64,000 bases of DNA from an uncultured Nioella sp. (GTDB taxonomy: Bacteria > Pseudomonadota > Alphaproteobacteria > Rhodobacterales > Rhodobacteraceae), in NCBI GenBank assembly GCA_947495575.1, contig CANLZL010000006.1, positions 1 through 64,000 on the forward strand, written 5' to 3'. Below the pieces are notes generated by a model. That model had not been told where the DNA came from, did no database searches, and worked only from the letters and a program-made list of their open reading frames with translations. Below are positions 54,852 to 63,938 of the stretch, in pieces; the stretch's first letter is position 1; the number at the start of each line of letters is the position of its first letter. Made by a program: the position numbers and the translations under genes.

Positions 54852-55589
54852 TCAGGCCCGCTGCGCCAACTCGGATATCGGGTCCGTCCCGTCCCAGTCC
54901 CCTTTGCTTGCAACAACGCGTCCGCGTGAGAACGAGCTTCTGTCAAATAGGGTCTCAGCTTGGTGACGTTCCATTTGTTCATTATGGACACCGGTCTTAT
55001 AGGCTGAGGTCATCATTGACTTGTCATCCTGCCACAGGGTCAGCGTACACCCGTCACGCCCGTCAATGCCGGCACCGGCAAACACATCGGCCCTGAGATT
55101 GCCGGGCAATGTCCGGTAATAGTCAACGACATCCACGATACCTGAGATAAATGCTTTGATACGCGGCAGATCGTCTGGCCCTGGGTTGTCGTACCCGGCT
55201 GAAGTGAAGACCAGCAATGGCCCTTTCGGATCAGCAGGCGCTACTCTGATCGCGCTGTCCTCTTCGACCTCATCTCGCCAATGCACACCGCCGCGATGGG
55301 CGTAGGGAACGACGAGCGCATGCCATGAAGACGTCGCTCGATCCATGTATGGCAGATGCGCATGCGGATCGTCGAACACTGCGCGCGCCTCAGCTTCAGA
55401 AGAATACAGCGCAAACCCGCCCCATATATCGCCATGGTTACTCCAAAGGCCGTCTTCGTTTATCTTGGAAGAGGGCGCAAAACGCCAAATTTGGGCGCCG
55501 TCAGGTCCGGGCAGCGGGCTGCCAGCCCCGTCGATCTCCTCAGTGAATTGAACCCGGTGAAAAGTAATCCAATCATGATCTTTGGTCAT
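54852..55589 (-). CDS. hypothetical protein, weakly similar to spheroidene monooxygenase
   Basis: About 245 residues and soluble. The C-terminal half (SAYKTGVHNEQMERHQAETLF, then FSRGRVVASKGDWDGTDPI) resembles the C-terminal part of spheroidene monooxygenase (CrtA)-like proteins, which share a ferredoxin-like fold; this is a low-confidence family call from pattern alone. There are no carotenoid or photosynthesis genes in the window. The ATG at 55589 is nine bases after GGGAGGGG; an in-frame TTG lies at 55610. Confidence 0.5.
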   Translation of the reverse strand: MTKDHDWITFHRVQFTEEIDGAGSPLPGPDGAQIWRFAPSSKINEDGLWSNHGDIWGGFALYSSEAEARAVFDDPHAHLPYMDRATSSWHALVVPYAHRGGVHWRDEVEEDSAIRVAPADPKGPLLVFTSAGYDNPGPDDLPRIKAFISGIVDVVDYYRTLPGNLRADVFAGAGIDGRDGCTLTLWQDDKSMMTSAYKTGVHNEQMERHQAETLFDRSSFSRGRVVASKGDWDGTDPISELAQRA

Positions 55590-55805
55590 CGTAAAACGCC
55601 CCTCCCGCAAAATGCCTCAGCATTCTTGCCTAGAACCATGTTAGCGAGGCGTCGTGTGTCCGGCCAGAACATCTTGGAAACGGGGATTACAACTCCCATT
55701 CGCTGAGAACGTTTGCGGCCCTGTCTTTCTTTGACCAAATCATCCGCTGGTAGATCGGACAGCATTCGCGAACACTTTGGTGCAACCAATTACCCACGTA
55801 GTTGA

Positions 55806-55988
55806 TCAGAGAATTCCCCGAAAGCTGGACGTATCGGCCTGAGCATTATCTTCTGAATAACTCCAGAACGCCTTCATGGCCTTTCTCCAAAAACCCTGTT
55901 GCCGCTTGGAGTCAGATTTGGTTGCCGCGGCTGGCGAAGGTTCAAAGTTCTTGGTTGGGGCGGGCATCGTGTCAACGGCGTCAAACAT
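55806..55988 (-). CDS. possible small protein, 60 residues
   Basis: An open frame starting MFDAVDTMPAPTKNFEPS and ending ADTSSFRGIL, with a helical amphipathic segment (QGFWRKAMKAFWSYSED). TGAGG is six bases before the ATG at 55988, and codon third positions are biased to G/C like true genes here. It is divergent from the CadC-like gene. No family is recognised. The surrounding 55590-55805 and 55989-56115 show nothing else. Confidence 0.45.
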   Translation of the reverse strand: MFDAVDTMPAPTKNFEPSPAAATKSDSKRQQGFWRKAMKAFWSYSEDNAQADTSSFRGIL

Positions 55989-56115
55989 TTGGAACCTCAG
56001 TGTTTTGTCTAAAAGATGAAATGACATTAAGGTTGCCGAACAGACCTTGCTTAAACGAGCGCTTGCTAAAGGCTTGCCTTTTGCTTGATTCTTCTTGCTA
56101 CGGGGTGAAACGAAC

Positions 56116-57660
56116 TTGATTTACAGGTTTTCAGATTACTGCGTGGACACATACCTGCAGGAGTTAAGTGACGGCAATGGACAGATTTCCTTGCAACCGC
56201 AGGTTTTCGATTTTTTGGTTTTTCTGATCAAAAATCGGGCGCGTGTTGTCACCAAAGATGAAGTTATCGACGAAGTTTGGCAGGGTCGCGCCATCTCGGA
56301 CGGATCGTTGAACGCACGGGTGAACGCCGCCCGAAAGGCCGTGGGTGATAGCGGCGACCAACAGGTGATCATTCGAACAGTTCCACGCAAGGGGTTTCGT
56401 TTCGTCGCCAAGGTAACGACAGAGGAAATGGCTGAAACGAACACTGAATCAGTGCCAAAACCCATTCCCAGCACTCGCCCTTCGCTGACAGTCCTACCCT
56501 TCACAAGCCTCAGTGCGAACCCAGAGCACGAGTTCCTGGCTGACGGCCTGACAGAAGATGTGGTGACCGCACTGTCAAAACTACGTGGTTTTTTCGTGAC
56601 GGACCGAAGCACCACGCAGGCCTTGAAAACAGAAAACGCTGACGCCGTGCATATCGCCAAGGAAATGGGCGTTCGCTACATCCTGCAAGGCAGTGTTCGC
56701 TCTTCCGGCGCGAGAATACGTGTGACCGCAAGATTGACCGACACGGACTCCGGCGGCCAGTTATGGAGCGAACGCTATGACCGGGACCTGACCGACATCT
56801 TTGCGATTCAGGATGAACTGACCGAAGGTCTTGTTGGGCATTTGTCACCTGAGCTATTTGCGGCCGAGCACGCCCGGCTAAAGCGCCGCCACCCGGCCAG
56901 CCTCGACGCATGGGAATGCTTCGTCAAAGCGTTGCACCATTACGGTCAGCAATCTCAGGACGGCAGCAAGGCAGCTATCGATCTGTTGGAGCAGGCCATA
57001 TCGCTGGATCCCGATTATTCTCAAGCGCTTGGTCTTTACGCGACCATTTTGGCTTGGCGCGCTATCCAGCGGTGGGAACCGTTGGAAGCCACTTTGCAAA
57101 AGGCCAGGACGGCTTCGGATCGGGCCCTCTTGGCGGACACGAACGATCCTTGGGCCTCGATCGGTCGCGGCTATGTCTCCATCGTGGCGCGCGAGGGCGA
57201 TGCAGCAATCATGAATTATGGTCGGGCTGTCGATCTGAGCCCCAACCTCGCCTATGCCCGGGCCTTGCTTGGGGTCGCAAACGCCTATGCAGGCAATGCC
57301 GACATTGCACTTACACATATCAACAAAGCCTTGGCGTTAAGTCCCCGCGATACATTCATCGACAAATACTACCTCTATTTATCTGTCGCTGAGTTTCAGG
57401 CGGGCCGCTATCCTGCAGCGGCCGAGGCTGCCCAACGTGCAATTCAACTAAAACCCGGGCACCCCAGTTCCCACATGTTTCGAACTGCATCTTTCGCACT
57501 GGCCGGCGAACGGGAACTGGCCCACTCGGCCTTGCAAGAATTTTTATCGCTCGTCCCCAAAGCGCGAGCGTCGGAAATTCAAAAAACGGTGCTGTATTAT
57601 CAGGAGGCTGATCGGCAACGGTTGGCCGACGGACTTAGACAGGCAGGCATCCACGAATAA
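56116..57660 (+). CDS. CadC-like winged-helix regulator with TolB/FlgO-like and TPR domains
   Basis: About 514 residues. An OmpR/CadC-type winged helix (residues 1-100: SLQPQVFDFLVFLIKNRARV, RVNAARKAVGD, TVPRKGFRFVA) is followed by a TolB-N/FlgO-like domain (LTVLPFTSLSANPEHEFLADG, YILQGSVRSSGARIRVTARL) and C-terminal tetratricopeptide repeats (DLLEQAISLDPDYSQALG, HINKALALSPRD, AAQRAIQLKPGHPSSHM). There is no membrane helix between the domains, unlike CadC. Start codon: TTG at 56116, with GGGGTG upstream, or TTG at 56095; no ATG is available near the domain start. Targets unknown. Confidence 0.82.
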   Translation: MIYRFSDYCVDTYLQELSDGNGQISLQPQVFDFLVFLIKNRARVVTKDEVIDEVWQGRAISDGSLNARVNAARKAVGDSGDQQVIIRTVPRKGFRFVAKVTTEEMAETNTESVPKPIPSTRPSLTVLPFTSLSANPEHEFLADGLTEDVVTALSKLRGFFVTDRSTTQALKTENADAVHIAKEMGVRYILQGSVRSSGARIRVTARLTDTDSGGQLWSERYDRDLTDIFAIQDELTEGLVGHLSPELFAAEHARLKRRHPASLDAWECFVKALHHYGQQSQDGSKAAIDLLEQAISLDPDYSQALGLYATILAWRAIQRWEPLEATLQKARTASDRALLADTNDPWASIGRGYVSIVAREGDAAIMNYGRAVDLSPNLAYARALLGVANAYAGNADIALTHINKALALSPRDTFIDKYYLYLSVAEFQAGRYPAAAEAAQRAIQLKPGHPSSHMFRTASFALAGERELAHSALQEFLSLVPKARASEIQKTVLYYQEADRQRLADGLRQAGIHE

Positions 57661-57687
57661 TTCTGCAGAGATGGATTGCAGCAAAGA

Positions 57688-57719
57688 AAAAGCCCGCTCG
57701 AATAGACGAGCGGGCTTTT
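57688..57719. terminator. bidirectional terminator of rpsO and CadC-like gene
   Basis: A 13-bp stem AAAAGCCCGCTCG (57688-57700) pairs with CGAGCGGGCTTTT (57707-57719), 6-base loop. Confidence 0.92.
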
Positions 57720-57742
57720 CTGATCCGGTAGGATCGAATTCT

Positions 57743-58012
57743 TTAGCGACGGATACCCAAGCGCTTGATCAGGTCCTGATAGCGGGCCTCATCTTTGGCT
57801 TTGGTGTAGTCCAGAAGCTTACGACGCTGAGCAACCAATTTCAGCAGACCACGACGAGAGTGGTTGTCTTTCTTGTGGGTTTTGAAGTGCTCGGTCAGCG
57901 TGTTGATGCGGCTGGTAAGGATAGCAACCTGAACTTCGGGCGAACCGGTGTCGCCTTCTTTGGTTGCAAATTCCGCCATGACGCGGGCTTTGTCTTCTGC
58001 AGTAATCGACAT
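57743..58012 (-). CDS. rpsO: 30S ribosomal protein S15
   Basis: An 89-residue ribosomal protein that binds 16S rRNA and helps form the central domain of the small subunit. The whole sequence is canonical ([41 protein letters not shown]-type core, [20 protein letters not shown]). AAAGGAG precedes the ATG on the minus strand. It is part of the rbfA-truB-rpsO-pnp backbone, now separated from both neighbours by insertions. Confidence 0.98.
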   Translation of the reverse strand: MSITAEDKARVMAEFATKEGDTGSPEVQVAILTSRINTLTEHFKTHKKDNHSRRGLLKLVAQRRKLLDYTKAKDEARYQDLIKRLGIRR

Positions 58013-58196
58013 CGGGGTCTCCTTTATGGGTTAGAGGAATGGCGCAAGCCGGGATGTCGTCCAGCAGGGCCCATGGAGAAGTGCCGCCAATTAAGACGAC
58101 TGGGCGCGTATAGTAGAGCGCGCCCGCAAAGAAAAGCCTGAATCGCATGCACGGCCGGGATTGGGCAGATTTGCGGCAGCGGCCTCGGCCCATTTG

Positions 58197-58212
58197 TTAA
58201 CCAAAAGTTAAC
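58197..58212. promoter_or_regulatory. CtrA-type site upstream of second RTX gene
   Basis: TTAACCAAAAGTTAAC, i.e. TTAA-N7-TTAAC, extended by one base on each side to a TGTTAAC-N5-GTTAACA dyad (58195-58213). It lies about 205 bases before the RTX gene at 58417 in the divergent rpsO/RTX interval. The remaining sequence of the 400-base interval (58013-58416) shows no gene; part of it must serve as rpsO promoter. Confidence 0.6.
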
Positions 58213-58416
58213 AGCTTCGTTGCCATTTCCCGCGAATCTTTCAAAAATGCCCGTGATTTAGGGTGCATTGATACATCTCTCGTCAACGCTGCCACATTAT
58301 TTTCACAACAAAACCCCGCCCTTGTCGGCAAATGACCCGACCAAAGGCGCAGGGTCCAAAGGAATCAAAGCAAGCGCGCCCAACCCCCGGGGCCGCTATG
58401 AGGCAAGGAAAAGCAG

Positions 58417-60090
58417 ATGCTATATGCGGGTGGAGTTTTGATGATGCTGCTTGTCGGGTTTATGCTCGAGGGGTTCTCATCTGACGACGAAGACACCGGA
58501 TCGTCGAGCAACTCAGGGGCCAATGGCTCTGGCAATGGGATGGCTCCGAACGATCACATGGGCGAGGAAGATGGGGAAGAAATTGACCCGTCCGCTTACA
58601 CCACGGATCTGCAAGAATTGTTGTTTGGCGACAACGGGATGGGTAACCCCACCAATACTGGTCAGGGCTCCACCGCTGGCGGCGGCACAAGCGACCAATT
58701 GGAAAGCCTGCTTTCGGCAGCTGACTTTCACGGCAGTGACCAAGATGATTTCCTGACCGGAACTGCTGATGATGACGTCCTTTATGGGGATGATGGCGAC
58801 GATATTCTGTTTGGCGAAGAAGGCGATGACCTTCTGATTGGCGGCGATGGCGACGACACTCTGTCGGGTGATTCCGGCGCAGACAGCCTTGCAGGCGGCG
58901 ACGGCGATGATCAGCTTGACCTTACAGATGGCGATATCGCCGCTGGTGGTGACGGCTCAGACGTGTTCGCCGCAAATGATGAACCGATGATGACCGCGCC
59001 AATGGTGACAGATTTCATGTCTGGCGTTGATACAATCCTGATCCGGTACGAGGGCGAAGATGCCCCCGAAATCTCCTTTGATACTGACACCGTCCCCGGC
59101 AACACGCTGGTCTTGTCAAATGGCAATGCGATCCTTGAACTGGATGGCATCACCAACGCAACCATGAGCGATGTTACCCTTGAACAGGAAACAGACATCG
59201 CCACGGATGACGATGACACGATTACGGGCGATGACGGCGACGACATTATAGACGGCCTGGACGGCGACGACCTGCTGAATGGCGGCACAGGGGATGACAT
59301 CCTGCGTGGCCGTGACGGTATGGACGCACTATTTGGCCAGCAAGGTTCCGATGCCATCACCGGCGGCCCCGGCGATGATCTTGTCTCCGGCGGCGATCAA
59401 AACGACCTCGTCTTTGGCAATGAAGGCGATGACACCGTATTGGGCGGCGACGGCAATGATGAGCTTTATGGCGACGATGGCGACGACACCGTAGATGGTG
59501 GCGAAGGGCACGACCTCTTGCATGGCGGCGAAGGCAACGATGCTATGTCCGGCGATGTGGGCGACGACCTGGTTTACGGAGCCGAGGGCGACGATACGAT
59601 CGAGGGCGGCGCTGGCGATGATTATTTGCTTGGCGGCTTTGGCTCGGATGAAATGGATGGCGGCGCAGGAAATGATACGTTGGATGGCACTTTTGCCGCC
59701 GGCGATCAGGATTTCGGACCGTTTGACGAAGATCAGACTGATACCCTGTCCGGCGGCGAAGGCGATGATCACCTGTTTATCGGGGCCAATGACGTGGCCA
59801 TCGGTGGTGCCGGCGCCGACCTGTTTGAATCCGGGACCTATATAGAAACCGATGCCGATGCTGGGGTTGTGACGGATTTCGACCCGACAGAGGATGTCAT
59901 CCAGATCAGCGTCGACATGGCCGCGACCCCCAACCCGACAATCTCGGTTGTCGATTTCTCGGATGGCAGCGGCGCCGACATCGTGGTCAACGGCAGCGTT
60001 GTCTTAAGCGTGAATGGCGCCCAGGGATTGGACCCCAACGACATCATGCTGCGTGATATCCAGTTGGACGATGTTCCCGAAACTGCCTGA
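58417..60090 (+). CDS. RTX (calcium-binding repeat) protein with N-terminal membrane segment
   Basis: A 557-residue acidic protein. Residues 1-20 are hydrophobic (MLYAGGVLMMLLVGFMLEGF), followed by a Ser/Gly/Asp-rich low-complexity linker and a block of RTX units (about 105-165). A beta-rich insert comes next (TDFMSGVDTILIRYEGED) and a longer RTX block (about 265-445), then a final insert (DFDPTEDVIQISVDM). It ends DDVPETA without the aromatic type I secretion tail seen in the first RTX protein. It therefore may use a different route or be membrane-anchored. AAGGAAAAGCAG precedes the ATG; an ATG at 58441 is possible. Confidence 0.8.
   Translation: MLYAGGVLMMLLVGFMLEGFSSDDEDTGSSSNSGANGSGNGMAPNDHMGEEDGEEIDPSAYTTDLQELLFGDNGMGNPTNTGQGSTAGGGTSDQLESLLSAADFHGSDQDDFLTGTADDDVLYGDDGDDILFGEEGDDLLIGGDGDDTLSGDSGADSLAGGDGDDQLDLTDGDIAAGGDGSDVFAANDEPMMTAPMVTDFMSGVDTILIRYEGEDAPEISFDTDTVPGNTLVLSNGNAILELDGITNATMSDVTLEQETDIATDDDDTITGDDGDDIIDGLDGDDLLNGGTGDDILRGRDGMDALFGQQGSDAITGGPGDDLVSGGDQNDLVFGNEGDDTVLGGDGNDELYGDDGDDTVDGGEGHDLLHGGEGNDAMSGDVGDDLVYGAEGDDTIEGGAGDDYLLGGFGSDEMDGGAGNDTLDGTFAAGDQDFGPFDEDQTDTLSGGEGDDHLFIGANDVAIGGAGADLFESGTYIETDADAGVVTDFDPTEDVIQISVDMAATPNPTISVVDFSDGSGADIVVNGSVVLSVNGAQGLDPNDIMLRDIQLDDVPETA
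58733..59760 (+). repeat. RTX-encoding repeat blocks of the second RTX gene
   Basis: Two blocks of degenerate 27-bp units: about 58733-58930 and about 59190-59760, separated by a non-repetitive 260-bp insert. Units encode GDDGDDxxxG and GGDGNDxLxG motifs. The units are mostly in register and GAT/GGC-rich. Confidence 0.75.
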
Positions 60091-60198
60091 TTCACGCCCG
60101 AAAACCCTTTGCGATTAACAGATTTCATTGACCTTGGTGGCGCGTCCTGCCCCGCGGGACGCGCAGGCCTCCGATACTCCAAGTCCACCACAATCCGC

Positions 60199-60714
60199 TT
60201 AGGAATGAGGCGCCCAGATTTCTGGCTGCGTAGCATAAGCGATATAAAGCGGGTGGCGCGGGTGGCCCTCTTTGCTCAGGCCCAAACAGTGCAACTCCGC
60301 CCCTGAACCGCGCAACAGCGCCTCAACAGCCGGACCGCGCCCCTGAAACGCACCGTGATAGCCCCACCCGGCGATCACCTGATCAGCCCAGTGCAGGCTG
60401 TCCAGCAATAAACGATCATTTTCTGGTCCGATCGGCGCCTGCGCCTGCTTCAGAAGTTTCGGATCGGTCTCGCGCCAGGCAAAAATATTCATCGCCCGAA
60501 ACCCGCCAAATCCCAGAACCCGAGACCGCCGTTCGCACCGCTCGATCGTTGGGTCGTTCTGAACTTCTGTCGCTTTTGACGGGTTCAGCATGATAAAAAG
60601 CGCTTTTGGCGCGGCATCGTCCCAGACCCGGGTCAGGCTATAGCGATATCGCTCGCAGTCGGAATAAACCGCCTCGCTAGCGGCATCGTCTTTTTGGAAC
60701 TGCCGTGTGATCAT
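60199..60714 (-). CDS. DUF1643 domain-containing protein
   Basis: About 171 residues beginning MITRQFQKDDAASEAVYSDC with the DUF1643 hallmark YRYSLTRVWDD and FIMLNPSKATEVQNDPTIER, then AMNIFAWRETDP and GWGYHGAFQGR. Function unknown. I use the internal ATG at 60714 because the family domain starts there; the reading frame extends 88 codons upstream without typical coding features. Convergent with the RTX gene. The 130-base gap to truB shows nothing. Confidence 0.8.
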   Translation of the reverse strand: MITRQFQKDDAASEAVYSDCERYRYSLTRVWDDAAPKALFIMLNPSKATEVQNDPTIERCERRSRVLGFGGFRAMNIFAWRETDPKLLKQAQAPIGPENDRLLLDSLHWADQVIAGWGYHGAFQGRGPAVEALLRGSGAELHCLGLSKEGHPRHPLYIAYATQPEIWAPHS

Positions 60715-60844
60715 GCCTCGCTTTGTGGCGCGGGGCTGATCCGGGCGCAAGGTTAACCGAACCGCACGGCGATAAGAGTGCCATAAGGCATCGCTCAACA
60801 CCGGCAATAAGGTCATCGTCAAAGCAGTGGCCGAGACAGGGATG

Positions 60845-61747
60845 TCAGAGGTTGAACACCCGGCTTGGATGCAGCTCACCAGCGCGATAAATGCCCACTG
60901 CCACAGGGGTGCCCTGATACGAGGCCCAGACCTCTTCCCCATATTCCGCCGTACCCAAAACCTGACCGGGATTGCCATTCTTCAACCGGGCAAAGCCCTG
61001 ATCGGTGGCCCGCAGCTGTGGCAGATCGGCAAGCCCAATGGCCAATGGCTGGATATGGCTGTCCAGATCCGGCGACTTTTCATCGACGTCAAACACTGAA
61101 AACGGCGTCGCCTCATCAACGTCAAACGGGCCTGACCAGACGCGGCGCAGCTCTTTCACATGCCCTTTACAGCCCAGGGCCTCGCCAAGATCACGCGCGA
61201 TCGAGCGGACATAGCCCCCTTTGCCACAAACCAGTTCAAGTACGGCGTGGTCAGGATCAGGGCGTTCCAGAAGCGTCAGGGCCTCAACAAATAACGGGCG
61301 CGCCGCGATTTCGACCTCTTCGCCGTCCCGGGCCAGCTTATAGGCCCGCTCACCGTCGATTTTCACAGCCGAGAATTGCGGCGGTATCTGCATGATATCC
61401 CCGACAAAGTCGGGCAAGGCCGCCTCAATCTCATCATCGCTTGGGCGCAGGTCCGAAGTGGCGATCACTTCGCCTTCGGCATCATCGGTATTAGTGGCCG
61501 CACCAAACGTAACCGTAAACACATAGGATTTCAGCGCATCGGTTATGTAGGGTACCGTCTTGGTCGCCTCGCCCAGAGCGACCGCCAGAACGCCGGTGGC
61601 CTCAGGGTCCAGCGTCCCGGCATGGCCTGCCTTTTTGGCATCCAGCGCCCAACGGACCTTGTTGACGACAGCGGTCGAGGTCGGCCCGGCCGGCTTATCA
61701 ATCACCAGCCAGCCAGAAATATCGCGTCCCTTGCGCTTGCGGCCCAT
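60845..61747 (-). CDS. truB: tRNA pseudouridine(55) synthase TruB
   Basis: A 300-residue enzyme making the universal T-loop pseudouridine of tRNA. The N-terminal [16 protein letters not shown], the catalytic [13 protein letters not shown] (Asp in GTLDP) and the C-terminal PUA-like region ([13 protein letters not shown]) are all present. It belongs to the rbfA-truB-rpsO-pnp backbone. It lies 54 bases after a phosphodiester-glycosidase-like gene inserted between it and rbfA. Confidence 0.96.
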   Translation of the reverse strand: MGRKRKGRDISGWLVIDKPAGPTSTAVVNKVRWALDAKKAGHAGTLDPEATGVLAVALGEATKTVPYITDALKSYVFTVTFGAATNTDDAEGEVIATSDLRPSDDEIEAALPDFVGDIMQIPPQFSAVKIDGERAYKLARDGEEVEIAARPLFVEALTLLERPDPDHAVLELVCGKGGYVRSIARDLGEALGCKGHVKELRRVWSGPFDVDEATPFSVFDVDEKSPDLDSHIQPLAIGLADLPQLRATDQGFARLKNGNPGQVLGTAEYGEEVWASYQGTPVAVGIYRAGELHPSRVFNL

Positions 61748-61801
61748 TCTTGGAACTCCATAACCTAATCGGGTCAGAAAGACCGCCTGCTATCGGGCCT
61801 T

Positions 61802-62536
61802 TCAGCGCGCGTCAACAACCGTGCCCAGAATCGGCCCCACCGGAAAGCCGAAATCGCTGCGACCCAGGGCGGGCACATGCAACCGGCTGACCCGTCCATC
61901 GAGGTATAGCGCATTGGGCAGGCCAAGGTGGTCTCGGAAAAGCCGCCCGAAATGATGAAAATTCACCGCATCATCCGAAATTGCAAAAACTGCACGCGTA
62001 CCGGTGCGATCAACACCAACACCGTTGCGGATATTGAGCGAACTGCCGTTTTCAATGAACCGAGGATGCAGCGCTCCGTCGATGACCAGCATCGGGCCAG
62101 ATTGCGTAGCGTACCGGCAAACGGGTGGATTGGCTGCAAAGGCACGGCTTTCGATAATGGCCGCACGGTGATCATTCACGCAAAACACGCCATTGGGCAG
62201 CAGGCCGAAATTTCCCGGGCCATCCGAGGTGATGATCCGCTGTTCTTGCTGGCCATCCTCGATATAAAGACCGACGGGCGAGCGATCTTCGTGGAACATG
62301 CCGGCGTTAACCGCAAAGCCAAGACGCTGACCGTCTGGCAGTGCGTCGTCAATCCGGCGAAATGTTCCAAATACCTCGCCGCGCGCATCCCGCAGGAACA
62401 GGCGCAGGGTCTCTTGCGTCAGATCGACCTCACAAATCGTGAAATCTGCGCCATCAAACACATCTTCGCGGCAGGTTTCTGCGCTGGCCAAACTGGCCGC
62501 CAAGCTCATCAGTATCGCGAAGAGAGTGGCCCGCAT
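61802..62536 (-). CDS. phosphodiester glycosidase family protein (DUF2233/NAGPA-like), secreted
   Basis: A 244-residue exported protein with a Sec signal peptide (MRATLFAILMSLAASLASA). The mature domain resembles the NAGPA/DUF2233 fold: FAVNAGMFHEDRSPVGLYI, NGVFCVNDHRAAIIESR, ATQSGPMLVIDGALHP, NIRNGVGVDRTG, ALYLDGRVSRLH. It presumably hydrolyses a phosphodiester-linked sugar in the periplasm; substrate unknown. It starts three bases after the rbfA stop codon, so it is transcribed with rbfA and truB. Confidence 0.85.
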   Translation of the reverse strand: MRATLFAILMSLAASLASAETCREDVFDGADFTICEVDLTQETLRLFLRDARGEVFGTFRRIDDALPDGQRLGFAVNAGMFHEDRSPVGLYIEDGQQEQRIITSDGPGNFGLLPNGVFCVNDHRAAIIESRAFAANPPVCRYATQSGPMLVIDGALHPRFIENGSSLNIRNGVGVDRTGTRAVFAISDDAVNFHHFGRLFRDHLGLPNALYLDGRVSRLHVPALGRSDFGFPVGPILGTVVDAR

Positions 62537-62538
62537 CC

Positions 62539-62937
62539 TTAATCGTCACCCAAATCCTGGCGGACTTTGTCTTGGTTGAACAATTCGCGCGTCGCATCCA
62601 TCTGGTCAAAAGTCTCATCGATAATGAACCGCAGATCGGGCGCATATTTCAGGTTCATTTGCTTGGTGATCACACGACGCAGTTCACCCTTGTTGCGCGC
62701 CAATGCCTGAATGGCCTCTTTCCGGTTCTTGCCACCAAGCGGCAACACATAAACCGTCGCGATCTTCAGGTCCGGTGACGTGCGCACTTCACTGACAGTG
62801 ATCGACATCTGGTTCAGCTCTGGGTCGTGGATATCGCCCTGCATCAAGACATCGGACAGCGTGCGTCGGATCAATTCACCGACGCGCAGCTGGCGTTGCG
62901 AGGGGCCGGGCCCATCATGAAATTTGTTCTTGGCCAT
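62539..62937 (-). CDS. rbfA: ribosome-binding factor A
   Basis: A 132-residue 30S maturation factor with a KH-like fold: [19 protein letters not shown], then [23 protein letters not shown]-type core and [22 protein letters not shown]-type core. The ATG at 62937 is eight bases after AAAGGA, well inside a longer open frame. First gene of the leftward rbfA-truB backbone. A 118-base divergent interval separates it from dapB and must hold both promoters. Confidence 0.95.
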   Translation of the reverse strand: MAKNKFHDGPGPSQRQLRVGELIRRTLSDVLMQGDIHDPELNQMSITVSEVRTSPDLKIATVYVLPLGGKNRKEAIQALARNKGELRRVITKQMNLKYAPDLRFIIDETFDQMDATRELFNQDKVRQDLGDD

Positions 62938-63055
62938 TCGTATCATCCTTTGTCCCCCATCTATGGGATCATCGGTTTGCCCGCAAGGATCGGCTTTCTT
63001 GCACGGCCACACTGAGGTAAAGGGGCGGCACGAGTTAAACGAAAGGCATATCGCA

Positions 63056-63862
63056 ATGAGCACGGGTATCGCAGTGATGGGCGCATCTGGCCGCATGGGG
63101 CAGATGCTGATTAAGATCATCAATGACAGCCCGGATGCCCATCTGGTTGCCGTGACCGAGCGCGCGGGCCACCCTTGGGTGGGACAGGATCTGGGCGAGG
63201 CCATGGGCGGCGCGGCCACCGGCGTGCCGGTGTTTGCCGATGCGATAGACGCGATCGTCAACGCGCAGGCCGTGATTGATTTCACCTCGCCCGAGGCAAC
63301 ACTCGATCACGCTATCCTGACCGCGCAGGCGCGCTGCGTGCATGTGATCGGAACCACCGGCTTCACCGATGACCAGCTAGAGAAATTCACCCACGTCGCG
63401 CGACATGCCACAATTATTCGCGCCGGAAACATGAGCCTTGGCGTCAACCTTCTGGTTCAGATCACCAAACAGGTCGCCGCTGCGCTGGATGAGGATTTCG
63501 ATATCGAGGTGATCGAGGCGCATCACCATCACAAGGTTGATGCCCCCTCTGGTACGGCTCTGATGCTGGGTGAGGCTGCTGCCGAGGGGCGCGGCATTGA
63601 TCATGGCAGCATGAATGACCGGGCGCGCGATGGCATCACCGGCGCGCGGACGCGCGGTCATATCGGCTATTCCGCCATTCGCGGCGGCGATATTGTGGGT
63701 GAGCATGACGTGCTTTTTGCCGGTCAGAGCGAACGCATCGTGCTGCGCCACATGGCCACCGACCGCTCGATCTTTGCCCGTGGCGCATTGAAGGCGGCGC
63801 TTTGGGGGCAAGGCAAAGGGCCGGGCCAATTCGACATGCTGGATGTGCTCGGGCTGAAATAA
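63056..63862 (+). CDS. dapB: 4-hydroxy-tetrahydrodipicolinate reductase
   Basis: A 268-residue enzyme of the diaminopimelate/lysine pathway. The N-terminal nucleotide-binding loop is [12 protein letters not shown], the catalytic block is [16 protein letters not shown] and the C-terminal block contains [18 protein letters not shown]. The start follows AAAGG. Downstream there is only a hairpin and no gene up to the window's end. Confidence 0.96.
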   Translation: MSTGIAVMGASGRMGQMLIKIINDSPDAHLVAVTERAGHPWVGQDLGEAMGGAATGVPVFADAIDAIVNAQAVIDFTSPEATLDHAILTAQARCVHVIGTTGFTDDQLEKFTHVARHATIIRAGNMSLGVNLLVQITKQVAAALDEDFDIEVIEAHHHHKVDAPSGTALMLGEAAAEGRGIDHGSMNDRARDGITGARTRGHIGYSAIRGGDIVGEHDVLFAGQSERIVLRHMATDRSIFARGALKAALWGQGKGPGQFDMLDVLGLK

Positions 63863-63905
63863 ACGTTGGTCTGGCGCGGAAACAAGGCCGACAGGCCGCC
63901 GCGCC

Positions 63906-63938
63906 AGCGCCGTCCCGCCCCCATGGGGCGGCGCTTTT
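63906..63938 (+). terminator. candidate terminator of dapB
   Basis: An inner 6-bp stem (63916-63921 with 63925-63930) and an outer 5-bp stem (63906-63910 with 63931-63935), with a 5-base bulge on the left, followed by TTTT. It lies 43 bases after the dapB stop. Confidence 0.5.
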
